Origin: Victivallales bacterium
GTDB taxonomy: Bacteria > Verrucomicrobiota > Lentisphaeria > Oligosphaerales > Oligosphaeraceae
Direction: 5' to 3'
Assembly: GCA_017417585.1 (NCBI GenBank)
Contig: JAFPYX010000061.1
Location: forward strand, 108,710-172,709
Length of the DNA stretch: 64,000 bases
Of this stretch, positions 40,124 through 48,466 are shown piece after piece; position 1 is the stretch's first letter, and every line of letters begins with the position of its first letter. Below the pieces are notes generated by a model. The model was not told the origin of the DNA, did not search any database, and saw nothing but the letters and a program-made list of their open reading frames with translations. The position numbers and the translations under genes were made by a program.

Positions 40124-41380
40124 ATGTCTTCTTGCGAATTGTCTCGCGTTGTCATTACGGGCTGCGGCATTGTGTCCGCATTGGGAATGTCCCGGGAAAA
40201 ATTGTACCAGAGCCTCCTTGTGGGCAACAGCGCGGTGCGTGTCATGACGGAATGGAAGCTTCGCGGAGCGACGGGAGAACTTTTGGCCGCTCCTGTGGAA
40301 GTGTCACGCGAACGCCTTCTTTCCCTTGACCGGAAACTCCGCCGCTCCATGGCGCCGGTTGCAATCTTTGCCGCACTGGCGGCAGGTAATGCCATTGCGG
40401 AAAGCGGGCTCTCTGCGGAAGATTTGGCGGCTTGCGAAGCAGGCTGCGCCATCGGTTCCACCCTTGGCAGCCCTAGCGCCATTTTTGAGACGATGTTACT
40501 GTTTGACAAAAACGGCCTGGAGAGCCTTCCTTCACAGCAATTTTTCAAGAGCGTCTCCCATACTGCCGCATTCAACGTGGCCAATGCCTATGGCTTGAAT
40601 GGCGCTTTGCTGGCACCGTGTTCTGCCTGTGCTTCAGGTTTGCAGTCCATCGGCCTGGCCTACGATGAAATCCGCCTGGGGCGTCAGACCATCATGCTGG
40701 CTGGCGGGGCGGACGAGGCGACTCCGGCAGTGGCCGGGACATTTGAACAACTTTTCGCGTTGGCGCATCCCGCCTCCGGGCAGGCTGCCGAGGCCGCCAT
40801 CCGGCCTTTCGATGCAGAACGTTGCGGACTGGCTTGCGGAGAGGGCGCGGGAATCTTTGTTCTGGAGGAACGGAATCACGCATTGCGGCGCGGCGCGAGA
40901 ATTCTGGCGGAAATCCGTGGATATGCCACAAATGCCAGCGGGCGGCAGACCAGCCAATCGGATGCGGGCGCAATTGAGCGTTGCTTGCGAAGCGGATTGC
41001 GTGAAGCAGGCTTGCAACCAGAAGACATCCATTATATTAATGCACATGCCACCGGAACAAGACAAGGGGACGCAGCGGAGGCCGTGGCGTTGCGAAATGT
41101 TTTTGGTGCCGGCGTTCCGGTTTCCAGCTTGAAAGCGCAGCTGGGGCACACCATGGGCGCCTCAGGGGCGTTGGAAATGGCCGTTGTGCTGGAGATGTCA
41201 CGCAATCGGTTGTTGCTGCCAACTGCCAATCTGGAGAATCCTGATGAGGCGTGCGCAGGGCTGGACCTTCTCCGCCAGCCTCGTCGGACCTCCCTTAAAT
41301 ACTTCATCAAAGATTGCTTTGCCTTCGGAGGCATCAATGCAGTTCTAGTGGGCGAAGTTCCAAGCGACAACGAGGGATAG
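40124..41380 (+). CDS. beta-ketoacyl-ACP synthase (KAS II/FabF-like)
   Basis: A 418-residue thiolase-fold condensing enzyme. The full Cys-His-His triad is present: Cys169 in CSACASG, His308 in INAHATGTRQGD, and His342 in LGHTMGASGALE. It therefore has the FabF/KAS II type rather than the FabH or chain-length-factor type. It is encoded between a CrtI-like oxidoreductase and a dedicated ACP (6-bp gap), outside any complete fatty acid synthesis cluster, since no fabD, fabG or fabZ is seen. This points to a specialised acyl or polyene product rather than bulk fatty acids, which is inference from context. Confidence 0.9.
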   Translation: MSSCELSRVVITGCGIVSALGMSREKLYQSLLVGNSAVRVMTEWKLRGATGELLAAPVEVSRERLLSLDRKLRRSMAPVAIFAALAAGNAIAESGLSAEDLAACEAGCAIGSTLGSPSAIFETMLLFDKNGLESLPSQQFFKSVSHTAAFNVANAYGLNGALLAPCSACASGLQSIGLAYDEIRLGRQTIMLAGGADEATPAVAGTFEQLFALAHPASGQAAEAAIRPFDAERCGLACGEGAGIFVLEERNHALRRGARILAEIRGYATNASGRQTSQSDAGAIERCLRSGLREAGLQPEDIHYINAHATGTRQGDAAEAVALRNVFGAGVPVSSLKAQLGHTMGASGALEMAVVLEMSRNRLLLPTANLENPDEACAGLDLLRQPRRTSLKYFIKDCFAFGGINAVLVGEVPSDNEG

Positions 41381-41386
41381 CTAGGT

Positions 41387-41662
41387 ATGACTCGCGAAGA
41401 AATCATCCAGCAGGTGAATACCGTTTTCATTGACCAATTTGAGATTGCGGCCGAAAAGCTCACTCCGGAAAAGAATCTCTTTGTAGATTTGGGACTGGAC
41501 AGCCTGGACATCGTGGATTTGCTTGTCGAGCTTCACAAGACTTTCGGCATCGCGTTGCGCAACAATGAGGAGGTTCGCAACGTGCGCACGCTGGGCGATG
41601 TCTATGACTTCTTGGAAAAGTATGCCCGCGAGCACCCCGAGGAAATCCGTGCCGCCAAATAG
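41387..41662 (+). CDS. acyl carrier protein
   Basis: A 91-residue acidic four-helix ACP. The phosphopantetheine attachment serine is Ser39 in LGLDSLDIVDL. It is somewhat longer than the housekeeping ACP (about 78 residues) because of a C-terminal extension ending in HPEEIRAAK. It overlaps the following acyltransferase by 14 bp and follows the ketosynthase by 6 bp, so it is probably a dedicated carrier for this cassette. Confidence 0.9.
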   Translation: MTREEIIQQVNTVFIDQFEIAAEKLTPEKNLFVDLGLDSLDIVDLLVELHKTFGIALRNNEEVRNVRTLGDVYDFLEKYAREHPEEIRAAK

Positions 41663-42410
41663 CGCACGCGCAGGTATTGGCGCATATCTTGTCAGCACGC
41701 TTATCTATCTGTGGATAGGGGTGTGGACGCTTTGCTATTATTCTTTCGCCTTGGTTCCGTTCTTTTTCGCCTTTTGTCTGCCCAAGTGGCCTCGTCGCGC
41801 GGTATTGCGGTGGATCATATTGGGGTGGGGGATTGTGGTCACGCGATTGGGGGTCTGGCCATTCATTCGGCTGACGGTCGATGGGGGGAAGCCTGGTCGG
41901 AAACCGGCGATTTACGTATTCAATCACCGTTCGGGGTCCGATGCATTCTTGGTTTCGGCGATGTGCCGGCCGATGATTCAGGCAGTCAACGGCTGGCCGA
42001 TGCGGTTGCCAGTCCTGGGCTTTGTGGCTCGTCAGGCCGGTTATTTGGATATCACCCGTTTGGGATATGAACAGGTACTCGGTGAAGTGCGGGAGCATCT
42101 GCAACATGGCACTTCTGTCATTGACTTTCCGGAGGGTCATCGGTCGGCCTCCAAGGAGATGCTTCCCTTTCAGAGTAGCGTGTTCCGCTTGGCACGTGAT
42201 TTGGGAGTGGACCTCTACCCAGGGATTATTACTGGAAACGAAGAGAATCCCACTCGTCATTTTCGCTTGAAATGTGGCCGGATTTATTTTCGGCTGCTGC
42301 CGCCAATTGATGCCGCCACCGCCCGGGCTTTCCCGACGGCATTCGCTTTCAAGCAACATGTACGGAATCTGATGGTCAAGGCCTGTGCCGACCACGAGGT
42401 CTATCCGTAG
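41649..42410 (+). CDS. PlsC-like lysophospholipid acyltransferase family protein
   Basis: A 253-residue membrane-anchored acyltransferase. GTG 41649, preceded by GAGGAAATCC, overlaps the ACP stop. Two N-terminal TM segments (about 10-45 and 50-70) are followed by the acyltransferase motifs: NHRSGSD (His93-x4-Asp98), VIDFPEGHRS at 158-166 (the EG motif), and a later LDLYPGII-like segment (VDLYPGIITGN). Such enzymes transfer acyl chains from ACP or CoA to glycerol lipids or other hydroxyl acceptors. As the last gene of the cassette it could release the product made by the ketosynthase/ACP pair onto a lipid. Confidence 0.85.
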   Translation: MPPNSARAGIGAYLVSTLIYLWIGVWTLCYYSFALVPFFFAFCLPKWPRRAVLRWIILGWGIVVTRLGVWPFIRLTVDGGKPGRKPAIYVFNHRSGSDAFLVSAMCRPMIQAVNGWPMRLPVLGFVARQAGYLDITRLGYEQVLGEVREHLQHGTSVIDFPEGHRSASKEMLPFQSSVFRLARDLGVDLYPGIITGNEENPTRHFRLKCGRIYFRLLPPIDAATARAFPTAFAFKQHVRNLMVKACADHEVYP

Positions 42411-42465
42411 CAGTGTAGCAAGCGCAAGGATTTTTCGGTGTTTTCGCCTGGAAAGCTCAAAGAAA

Positions 42466-42481
42466 GCCGAAGCGCTTCGGC
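42466..42481. other. 16-bp perfect palindrome, possible operator
   Basis: GCCGAAGCGCTTCGGC is a perfect inverted repeat in the 177-bp spacer between the acyltransferase and kinase genes. There is no T tract after it, so it is not an intrinsic terminator. A regulator site is possible. Confidence 0.3.
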
Positions 42482-42550
42482 AAACCGCTGTAGCCCGATT
42501 ACATTAGGAAAGTTGTAGATTTTGGCTAGGCCAAACCTAAGATAATTTCA

Positions 42551-42586
42551 ACCTTTGATCTCTCACTTCTAAACCTCTCACCTAAA
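42551..42586 (+). repeat. degenerate pyrimidine-rich heptads before the kinase start
   Basis: ACCTTTG, ATCTCTC, ACTTCTA, then after one A ACCTCTC and ACCTAAA lie in near-perfect 7-nt register and stop one base before the ATG. They resemble the ACCTTTA heptads before gnd. No Shine-Dalgarno motif is present here. Confidence 0.5.
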
Positions 42587-42587
42587 A

Positions 42588-43661
42588 ATGGAACTGAAGA
42601 AAAACTGCAAATACGCTCTGGCATGTCCGACGAGCATGGGCGTGCGCATTACCCCCGCTAACCGCATGGCGGTGCACAACAGCAACATGTTCTACCTGCA
42701 GGCGACTAGTGCGGAAACCAACGTGCTCAATGTCGCCAGCTCGCTGGGGCATGAGTGCCTTGCACTGACCAAGTTCGTGGAAGGAAGCCCGATCGCGGCA
42801 TTCATCCAGGCGCAGCTTCGCGCCCGCAACATCCGCTACGAGGGGAAGGCCGTCCCACAGGGGGGGCCATGGGGCTACCGCCATCAGTTCAACATCGCGG
42901 ACTCCGGTTTCGGGCTACGTGCCGCTCGTGTTTGGAACGACCGAGCCGGCGAGGTCGGCCGCACGCTGGCCATCGAGGACTTTGATGTCGAGCGCATCTT
43001 CGGTCAGGAGGGCATTGGCATCCTGCATTTGTCCGGTCTGATTGCCGCAATGAGTCCCGAGACCACCCAGTGCTGCCTGGCGCTGGCCAAAGCCGCCAAG
43101 AAGTTCGGCACAATGGTCTCTTTCGACCTCAACTACCGCGCGACCTTCTGGAAAGGGCGCGAGGCCGAGCTCTCGCAGGCCTTCCACGAAATCGCCTCAG
43201 TAGCGGATGTGCTGGTGGGCAACGAGGAGGATTTCCAGCTCTGCCTGGGCTTCAAGGGGCCGGAGGCCGGCGGCAAGTCCCTCGCCACCAAGATCGAGAA
43301 TTTCAAGGCGATGATCCGCGAAGTACAGGCGAAGTATTCGAACGCGAAGGTCTTCGCGACCACGTTGCGCGAGGTGCTCGCCGCCAACCGCAACCTCTGG
43401 GGCGCCATCATGCTCGCCGACAACCAGTGGTTCGTCGAAGAGCCCCGTGAGATCGACATCCTCGACCGCATTGGCGGCGGCGACGGCTTCACTGGCGGAC
43501 TCCTCTACGGGATCCTCCAGGGCTGGGAACCTGCCAAGTGGGTCCAGTTCGGCTGGGCCACCGGCGCACTCGCCGCATCCTCCCTCAACGACTACGCCGA
43601 GCCTGTCGATGAAAAGCAGGTCTGGGCCATCTACGCCGGAAACGCACGAGTTCAGCGCTAA
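42588..43661 (+). CDS. PfkB family kinase, 2-keto-3-deoxygluconate kinase-like
   Basis: A 357-residue ribokinase-fold sugar kinase. The C-terminal signature DRIGGGDGFTGGLLYGIL has the GGGD variant that is common in 2-dehydro-3-deoxygluconokinases. The middle contains FDLNYRATFW, with the Asn-Tyr-Arg contact typical of KDG kinases, and VLVGNEEDF. KDG kinase would feed sugar acids into the Entner-Doudoroff route, and the gene lies close to gnd (6-phosphogluconate dehydrogenase), in line with a sugar-acid role. The substrate remains inferred. The start follows the heptad-rich leader. Confidence 0.82.
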   Translation: MELKKNCKYALACPTSMGVRITPANRMAVHNSNMFYLQATSAETNVLNVASSLGHECLALTKFVEGSPIAAFIQAQLRARNIRYEGKAVPQGGPWGYRHQFNIADSGFGLRAARVWNDRAGEVGRTLAIEDFDVERIFGQEGIGILHLSGLIAAMSPETTQCCLALAKAAKKFGTMVSFDLNYRATFWKGREAELSQAFHEIASVADVLVGNEEDFQLCLGFKGPEAGGKSLATKIENFKAMIREVQAKYSNAKVFATTLREVLAANRNLWGAIMLADNQWFVEEPREIDILDRIGGGDGFTGGLLYGILQGWEPAKWVQFGWATGALAASSLNDYAEPVDEKQVWAIYAGNARVQR

Positions 43662-43699
43662 TTGAAAGTTAACAGTTTAAAGGGTAAAGGGCAAAGTTT

Positions 43700-44095
43700 T
43701 TGTCTCCGCTTCAGGGAAATGATGAAAGTCCCCTGCGGATAAAGAGCAAGGCGTTCGCCATCCGCATCGTAGGACTTTCTCGCTTCCTGATTGAGAATTT
43801 TCGGGAATTCATAATGTCTCGGCAGGTTCTCCGAAGTGGAACCAGCATTGGTGCAAATCTTGCGGAAGCAACTGGTGCGCAAAGTCTGGCAGATTTCATC
43901 GCCAAATTTTCAATAGCACTGAAAGAGGCATACGAAACGCGCTACTGGCTGGAAATCCTTGAGGCAACAAAATACCTTCACCCCGATGACTTCGCTAGCC
44001 TTCTGGCAGATGTCAATGAATTGATTGCCATGCTGAACAGGAGCATCCTCACGAATAAAGGAAAGCTTTTCGGAGGGAATTTCCCGAACAGTTAA
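43700..44095 (+). CDS. four-helix-bundle protein (23S rRNA IVS / S23-like family)
   Basis: A 131-residue member of the four-helix-bundle family originally found in 23S rRNA intervening sequences. Recognisable segments are SPLRIKSKAFAIRIVGLSRFL, SRQVLRSGTSIGANLAEA and ALKEAYETRYWLEIL. The molecular role of the family is unknown. Only a TTG at 43700 is available as start; ATGs nearby are out of frame. It stands alone between the kinase and gnd and is not inside an rRNA gene. Members are often scattered singly in genomes, consistent with mobility. Confidence 0.82.
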   Translation: MSPLQGNDESPLRIKSKAFAIRIVGLSRFLIENFREFIMSRQVLRSGTSIGANLAEATGAQSLADFIAKFSIALKEAYETRYWLEILEATKYLHPDDFASLLADVNELIAMLNRSILTNKGKLFGGNFPNS

Positions 44096-44113
44096 ACATT
44101 TTCAATAAAAATC

Positions 44114-44141
44114 ACCTTTAACCTTTAACCTTTAACCTTTA
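44114..44141 (+). repeat. four tandem ACCTTTA heptads upstream of gnd
   Basis: Four exact 7-bp ACCTTTA units, ending 6 bp before the gnd ATG. They occupy the place where a ribosome-binding site is expected. Confidence 0.9.
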
Positions 44142-44147
44142 AACTCG

Positions 44148-45602
44148 ATGAAGATGAAAGCAGACATTGGTTTGATTGGCCTCGCCGTGATGGGCGAGAA
44201 TCTCGTGATGAACATGGAGTCCAAGGGCTTCACTGTCGCGGTCTTCAACCGTACCGTCTCCAAGGTGGACAACTTCGTCGCGGGGCGCGCCGCCGGCAAG
44301 AACATCATCGGTTGCCACTCGCTGCAGGAGCTGGTGGACAACCTGGCGAAGCCCCGCAAGGTCTTCATGATGGTCAAGGCCGGACAGGCGGTGGATGACA
44401 TGATTGAGCAGTTGCTCCCGTTGCTGGAAGACGGCGACATCCTCATCGATGGCGGCAACAGCCACTTCCCGGATACCATGCGCCGCACGGCATACGTCGA
44501 GAGCAAAGGCAAGCTCTACATCGGGACCGGCGTCTCCGGCGGCGAGGAGGGCGCCCTGAAGGGACCGAGCATGATGCCCGGCGGAAGCCCGGCGGCATGG
44601 CCTTTCGTGAAACCCATCTTCCAGGGCATCTGCGCGAAGGTCGAGAATGGTGTGCCGTGCTGCGACTGGGTCGGCGAAAACGGCGCCGGACACTTCGTGA
44701 AGATGGTCCATAACGGCATCGAATACGGCGACATCCAGCTGATCTGCGAGGCCTATCAGATCATGCGCGACCTGCTCAAGATGTCCGACGACGAGATGCA
44801 CGAGGTCTTCAAGGCCTGGAACACCACCGAGCTGGACTCCTATCTCATCGAGATCACCCGCGACATCCTTGGTTTCAAGGACACCGACGGCTCCCCGCTG
44901 GTGGAGAAGATCCTCGACACCGCCGGACAGAAGGGAACCGGCAAGTGGACTGGCATCGAGGCGCTCGATCAGGGCGTGCCGCTGACTCTCATCGGCGAGG
45001 CCGTCTTCGCGCGGTGCCTTTCCGCGATGAAGGATGAGCGTGTGGCGGCCGCCAAGGCCTTCAACCGCACGATTCCGGAGTTCACGGGCGACAAGAAGGA
45101 GTTCGTCGAGGCGATCCGACAGGCACTTTTTGCGGCGAAGATCATCTCCTATGCGCAGGGCTACACGCTGATGCGCACCGCCGCCAAGACCTACGGCTGG
45201 AACCTGAACTATGGTGGAATCGCGTTGATGTGGCGTGGTGGCTGCATCATCCGCAGCGTCTTCCTGGGCAAGATCAAGGAGGCCTACGACCGCAATCCCG
45301 AACTGAGCAACCTGCTGCTGGATCCGTATTTCAAGGAGACGGTCGAGAAGCTGGTGCCCGCATGGCGCAAGGTCGTGGCCACCGCAGTCTCCAGCGGACT
45401 GCCCGCGCCCGCGATGACCTCCGCGCTGAGCTACTTCGACGGATACACCACCGAACGGCTTCCCGCGAACCTGCTCCAGGCGCAGCGCGACTACTTCGGA
45501 GCCCATACCTACGAGCGCCTTGACCAGCCGCGCGGTCAGTTCTTCCACACCAACTGGACCGGCCACGGCGGAAATACCTCCGCCTCCACCTACAACGCAT
45601 AG
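44148..45602 (+). CDS. gnd: 6-phosphogluconate dehydrogenase (decarboxylating)
   Basis: A 484-residue NADP-dependent enzyme of the oxidative pentose phosphate pathway. It shows IGLIGLAVMGENLVMNM (nucleotide loop), the substrate motif GGNSHFPDT, the TGVSGGEEGALKGPSMMPGG signature, and the catalytic Lys in GHFVKMVHNGIEYGDIQL. The C-terminal tail with HTNWTGHGG is also typical. The length is standard. The last 119 bp exist a second time at 49057-49175, with an extra stop. A strong 14-bp hairpin lies 31 bp after the stop. Confidence 0.96.
   Translation: MKMKADIGLIGLAVMGENLVMNMESKGFTVAVFNRTVSKVDNFVAGRAAGKNIIGCHSLQELVDNLAKPRKVFMMVKAGQAVDDMIEQLLPLLEDGDILIDGGNSHFPDTMRRTAYVESKGKLYIGTGVSGGEEGALKGPSMMPGGSPAAWPFVKPIFQGICAKVENGVPCCDWVGENGAGHFVKMVHNGIEYGDIQLICEAYQIMRDLLKMSDDEMHEVFKAWNTTELDSYLIEITRDILGFKDTDGSPLVEKILDTAGQKGTGKWTGIEALDQGVPLTLIGEAVFARCLSAMKDERVAAAKAFNRTIPEFTGDKKEFVEAIRQALFAAKIISYAQGYTLMRTAAKTYGWNLNYGGIALMWRGGCIIRSVFLGKIKEAYDRNPELSNLLLDPYFKETVEKLVPAWRKVVATAVSSGLPAPAMTSALSYFDGYTTERLPANLLQAQRDYFGAHTYERLDQPRGQFFHTNWTGHGGNTSASTYNA
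45484..45602 (+). repeat. gnd 3'-end repeat, intact copy
   Basis: These 119 bp align without gaps to 49057-49175 with about five mismatches. Here they are the functional end of gnd. Confidence 0.9.
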
Positions 45603-45633
45603 AACGCAGGGCTTGAACCTTGCAGTATCGTGC

Positions 45634-45666
45634 CCCCTTTGGACTGGTTTGGCCAGTCCAAAGGGG
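45634..45666 (+). terminator. strong hairpin after gnd, probable terminator
   Basis: A perfect 14-bp stem (CCCCTTTGGACTGG and its complement) with a 5-nt loop. Only a short A/T-rich stretch (AGTTATTTA) follows, so intrinsic termination is likely but not classical. Confidence 0.5.
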
Positions 45667-45704
45667 AGTTATTTACCAACACCATAGGCAAAGGAAAAGA
45701 TTTC

Positions 45705-46328
45705 ATGGGCGTGGCGGCACTGGTCATTGGCATCATCTCCATTATTCTCGGCAATATCCCCTATGTCGGCTTGTTGTTCGCTACGCTTCCTGCCATTGCC
45801 GGCCTGATTCTGGGCATCGCCGGTCGCCGCCGCATGAAAACGGGCCAGGGAATCGCCACTTCAGGGATTATCCTGAATCTGCTCGCGATGGCCTGCATTG
45901 CAGGATGGACTTTTTGGGCGTTCAGGAAAAACGGCGTGCCGACCGAATGGAGCCGAAAGCCTGACTACACTTTTGCCTGCATGAATCAGCAGAAACAATT
46001 GCTTTTAGCATTGGCAATGTATTGTGAGGATTTCGATGACATGATGCCACCACAGGAAAATTGGCAGGAGCTTCTGGATTATTATGCTCGGAACAAAGGA
46101 CTTTTCCAATGCTGTGGAGGGGAAGGCGAATATCGGTATTTCGGCAATGGGCATAAATTCGAGATTGAAAAGCCCAACTTCACCATCCTGTTTGTCTGCA
46201 CAGCAGATCATGGTGGCGAACAGAATGCCGCTTTTGCCGATGGCCATGTCGAGAGCCTTCCGCCGGAGCAGGTGAAAGTTGCCATCGAACACTGCGAACC
46301 TGGCGAACTGCCCGTGTTGGAGAGGTGA
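45705..46328 (+). CDS. DUF4190-like membrane protein with prepilin-type H-X9-DG segment
   Basis: A 207-residue protein. The ATG at 45705 is chosen because AAGGAAAAG precedes it and the paralogues start the same way (MGVA/MGIA); earlier in-frame starts would span the gnd hairpin. Residues 1-70 are two TM helices around a Gly-rich turn, as in DUF4190. The rest matches the C-terminal region of Planctomycete/Lentisphaera prepilin-like proteins: CMNQQKQLLLALAMYCEDFDDMMPP, then His-X9-Asp-Gly in HGGEQNAAFADG. The prepilin N-terminal methylation helix is absent. The function is unknown. The last 96 bp are identical to the end of the paralogue at 47852-48466. Confidence 0.72.
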   Translation: MGVAALVIGIISIILGNIPYVGLLFATLPAIAGLILGIAGRRRMKTGQGIATSGIILNLLAMACIAGWTFWAFRKNGVPTEWSRKPDYTFACMNQQKQLLLALAMYCEDFDDMMPPQENWQELLDYYARNKGLFQCCGGEGEYRYFGNGHKFEIEKPNFTILFVCTADHGGEQNAAFADGHVESLPPEQVKVAIEHCEPGELPVLER

Positions 46329-46330
46329 TT
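46233..46330 (+). repeat. 98-bp exact direct repeat, copy 1
   Basis: Identical over 98 bp to 48371-48468. It covers the last 32 codons of this gene and two bases after the stop. Confidence 0.9.
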
Positions 46331-46579
46331 TGCGCCTTGTTCGGGTAGAAGACATTGGCAGAATGGAACCCCTGTTTTTCGTGTGTTCTTTGTGTATTTG
46401 GCTGAAAAACGGGTATCCGATTGACACCGCCGAAGAAAGTCGGACGATGGACTTTATACGATAAAATCGTTTTTTTAATAAAAAACCTTGCAATTTAATA
46501 ATTATATGATAAAGTAAAGCAGTTTTACTTTTTTTTCGTTTTTTCATTTGTTCTTAACTTTTCAACTTAGGAGAAAACA

Positions 46580-46831
46580 ATGGGTGTAGCATCACTTGTC
46601 ATCGGTATCATCGCTGTTATTCTGGGTTTTATCCCCTGCGTTGGTCAATTTGCATTCATTCCTGCGGTTTTGGGTATTATTCTGGGCGCCGTCGGCATCG
46701 CCTCTGCCAAAAAGAACAATCAGCCCAAAGGAACCGCCGTGGCCGGCCTGGTCCTGAATATCATCGCTGTCGCTGTTATTGTCGCGTGGAATTTGTTGTT
46801 TGCTGCTGCGGCGGCGGCGGTGGATGCTTAA
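46580..46831 (+). CDS. small DUF4190-like membrane protein
   Basis: An 83-residue protein consisting only of the two-TM DUF4190-like unit (MGVASLVIGIIAVILGFIPCVGQ..., then VAGLVLNIIAVAVIVAWNLL) plus a short alanine tail. A good ribosome-binding site (AGGAGAAAAC) precedes the ATG. It corresponds to the N-terminal half of the two neighbouring H-X9-DG proteins, so it is either the ancestral unit or a truncated copy. A strong terminator follows 35 bp downstream. The function is unknown. Confidence 0.75.
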   Translation: MGVASLVIGIIAVILGFIPCVGQFAFIPAVLGIILGAVGIASAKKNNQPKGTAVAGLVLNIIAVAVIVAWNLLFAAAAAAVDA

Positions 46832-46866
46832 TCGCTGGCGCATCGTATTCCTAGGGAATACATTCC

Positions 46867-46911
46867 AATTCCCCAAACAACGTGCTCGCGTAGGTTGTTT
46901 GGGGAATTTTT
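46867..46911 (+). terminator. intrinsic terminator
   Basis: A 15-bp stem (AATTCCCCAAACAAC and complement) with a 12-nt loop, ending in a T5 tract shared with the stem. It closes the small DUF4190-like gene. Confidence 0.85.
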
Positions 46912-46977
46912 CTGTATAAAATAGATACGAAATTACGAAATCATGGAAATTACGGAACAAGAATCATTATAAGCGCC

Positions 46978-47376
46978 ATGTATTCTTTTCACATTTCCAA
47001 TCGAAGTTATCAATATTTGAATTGGGTTTTCCTCGGACTGGCGATTTGGGTGGCAATCTATTTTTGTTCCTCTTGCTTCTTCCCGTTCATGAAGGCGTTC
47101 CGGTGTCCGTATCTGGCGGCCACCGGCCGGAAATGTATTCTTTGCGGGTATACGACCATGACCTACAATTTCCTGAAGGATGGAACTCCGATTAATCTGC
47201 CGTTAGCGTTCTTTCTGGTTTGTTATGTGATTCAGCTTGTTTTCCGGGTGTGCCTCTTCGTGCTTCAATTACGGAAAGTCATTTTTTCGCAGTCATTCAT
47301 CTGGATAGACCTTGCAACGAGCGTTGGCAGTGGCTTGTTGGGGGTGCTTTTGTTCTGGCTTTATTATCATCCGTGA
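46978..47376 (+). CDS. DUF2752-like membrane protein
   Basis: A 132-residue protein with three TM segments. Between the first two is FRCPYLAATGRKCILCGYTTM, which fits the DUF2752 pattern of Cys-Pro...TG..Cys..CG.T that may bind a metal or form a disulfide. It has no known function. It is found in PVC and Bacteroidetes genomes next to DUF4190-like or other small membrane proteins, as here, which is from memory rather than a search. The start is the first ATG after the terminator. Confidence 0.65.
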   Translation: MYSFHISNRSYQYLNWVFLGLAIWVAIYFCSSCFFPFMKAFRCPYLAATGRKCILCGYTTMTYNFLKDGTPINLPLAFFLVCYVIQLVFRVCLFVLQLRKVIFSQSFIWIDLATSVGSGLLGVLLFWLYYHP

Positions 47377-47851
47377 CTTCATCCGTTTTGGGAAAGAACG
47401 GCTTGCAAGGATGACTTTTCCAAAAACGCGGGAATCCTTCGATTCCGCTGATTTTAAGGTAAAGTCAAAAATTGTGGGATGATTTTGTCACTCCGGTGAT
47501 TTCGAATGTCACTGAGAAAGCCTCCCGACGGCGGCCCGGGCGACAAGGCTGCGCTGGAGAAGGTCCAGAAACGCATGGAGGACAGAGCAGTAGGCATGGC
47601 TCTCGAACAGATTTTTGAGCCGAAGCACCAGCTCGTCCAGAGAAAATGGTTCGTCCGATGTGAAAAAAACAAAGACGTATTAAGTTTAGTATGCATCCGA
47701 TGCTCCTGTTTTTTTAGGTTGTGTGGTAACTTTCTAAAAAATAGCGCCTTGGATGCATTTTGAAAACTGTTTCTTATCCCTTTTTTTTGACATTACCGAT
47801 TTAAATCGCCTCTCAAAGCTTTTCAACTACTTGCCATTCAAGGAGTCTTTC
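47377..47851. other. 475-bp spacer without an intact gene
   Basis: It holds a small inverted repeat (GGAATC CTTC GATTCC near 47431), a possible ORF remnant on the minus strand (47509-47679) and an A/T-rich leader with AAGGAG just before the next gene. No complete gene is seen. Confidence 0.5.
47509..47679 (-). pseudogene. possible transposase C-terminal remnant
   Basis: A 56-codon open stretch bounded by stops, without a start codon. Its helical translation (DEPFSLDELVLRLKNLF..., then VLHAFLDLLQRSLVARAAVG) has the look of a transposase C-terminal tail. The opposite strand is also open, so this is tentative. Confidence 0.25.
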
Positions 47852-48466
47852 ATGGGCATTGCAACATTGGTCATTGGGATTATCTCCCTCATTATCAGTT
47901 TCATTCCCTGCGTGGGTTGGTTTGTGCTGATTCCTGCCATTATCGGGTTGATTCTTGGCATTGTCGGGGTCTGCATGGAAAAGACCAAAGGCAAGGCCAT
48001 TGCCGGTCTGGTCTTGAATCTTCTTGCGGTATGCGTCATTGTCGGAATGTCTTTTTTGATGGCTGATGCCGCCACTGGCGGACCAATCAGCCGGGCTGTC
48101 GAAAAAAACAAGATGGATTCTTGTAAAAACAACCAGAAGATGATTCTTCTGGGGATACTATTGTACGTCGAAGACCACGCTGATTGTCTTCCTCCTGCGG
48201 ATAATTACCGTGAACTTCTCGCAAAAGATGTTGATGCAAAATTGTGGCAATGTCCTTCCGGCGGAGAATATCAATATTTTGGCAATGGGCAAAAAACTAT
48301 GTCTTTGGGAGCCAGTGCCAGTACTGTTCTTCTGGTCTGCCCTGGTCATCAGGAGAACCAGATTGTCGGCTTTGCCGATGGCCATGTCGAGAGCCTTCCG
48401 CCGGAGCAGGTGAAAGTTGCCATCGAACACTGCGAACCTGGCGAACTGCCCGTGTTGGAGAGGTGA
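47852..48466 (+). CDS. DUF4190-like membrane protein with prepilin-type H-X9-DG segment (second copy)
   Basis: A 204-residue paralogue of the protein at 45705-46328. The ATG at 47852 follows AAGGAGTCTTTC. It has two N-terminal TM helices (MGIATLVIGIISLIISFIPCVGW...). The prepilin-like C-terminal region follows, with SCKNNQKMILLGILLYVEDHADCLPP, WQCPSGGEYQYFGNGQ, and His-X9-Asp-Gly in HQENQIVGFADG. The last 31 residues are identical to the first copy, and the DNA is identical over 98 bp, whereas the upstream parts have diverged. This indicates recent gene conversion or recombination. The function is unknown. Confidence 0.72.
   Translation: MGIATLVIGIISLIISFIPCVGWFVLIPAIIGLILGIVGVCMEKTKGKAIAGLVLNLLAVCVIVGMSFLMADAATGGPISRAVEKNKMDSCKNNQKMILLGILLYVEDHADCLPPADNYRELLAKDVDAKLWQCPSGGEYQYFGNGQKTMSLGASASTVLLVCPGHQENQIVGFADGHVESLPPEQVKVAIEHCEPGELPVLER

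Noticed and set aside
46279..46464. A 61-codon ORF after the first H-X9-DG gene
   Set aside because: It is a shadow of that gene's 3' end running into A/T-rich spacer, with no supporting start.
47506..47763. An 85-codon plus-strand ORF starting at 47506
   Set aside because: It has no ribosome-binding site, its second half is low-complexity, and it overlaps the possible transposase remnant on the other strand.
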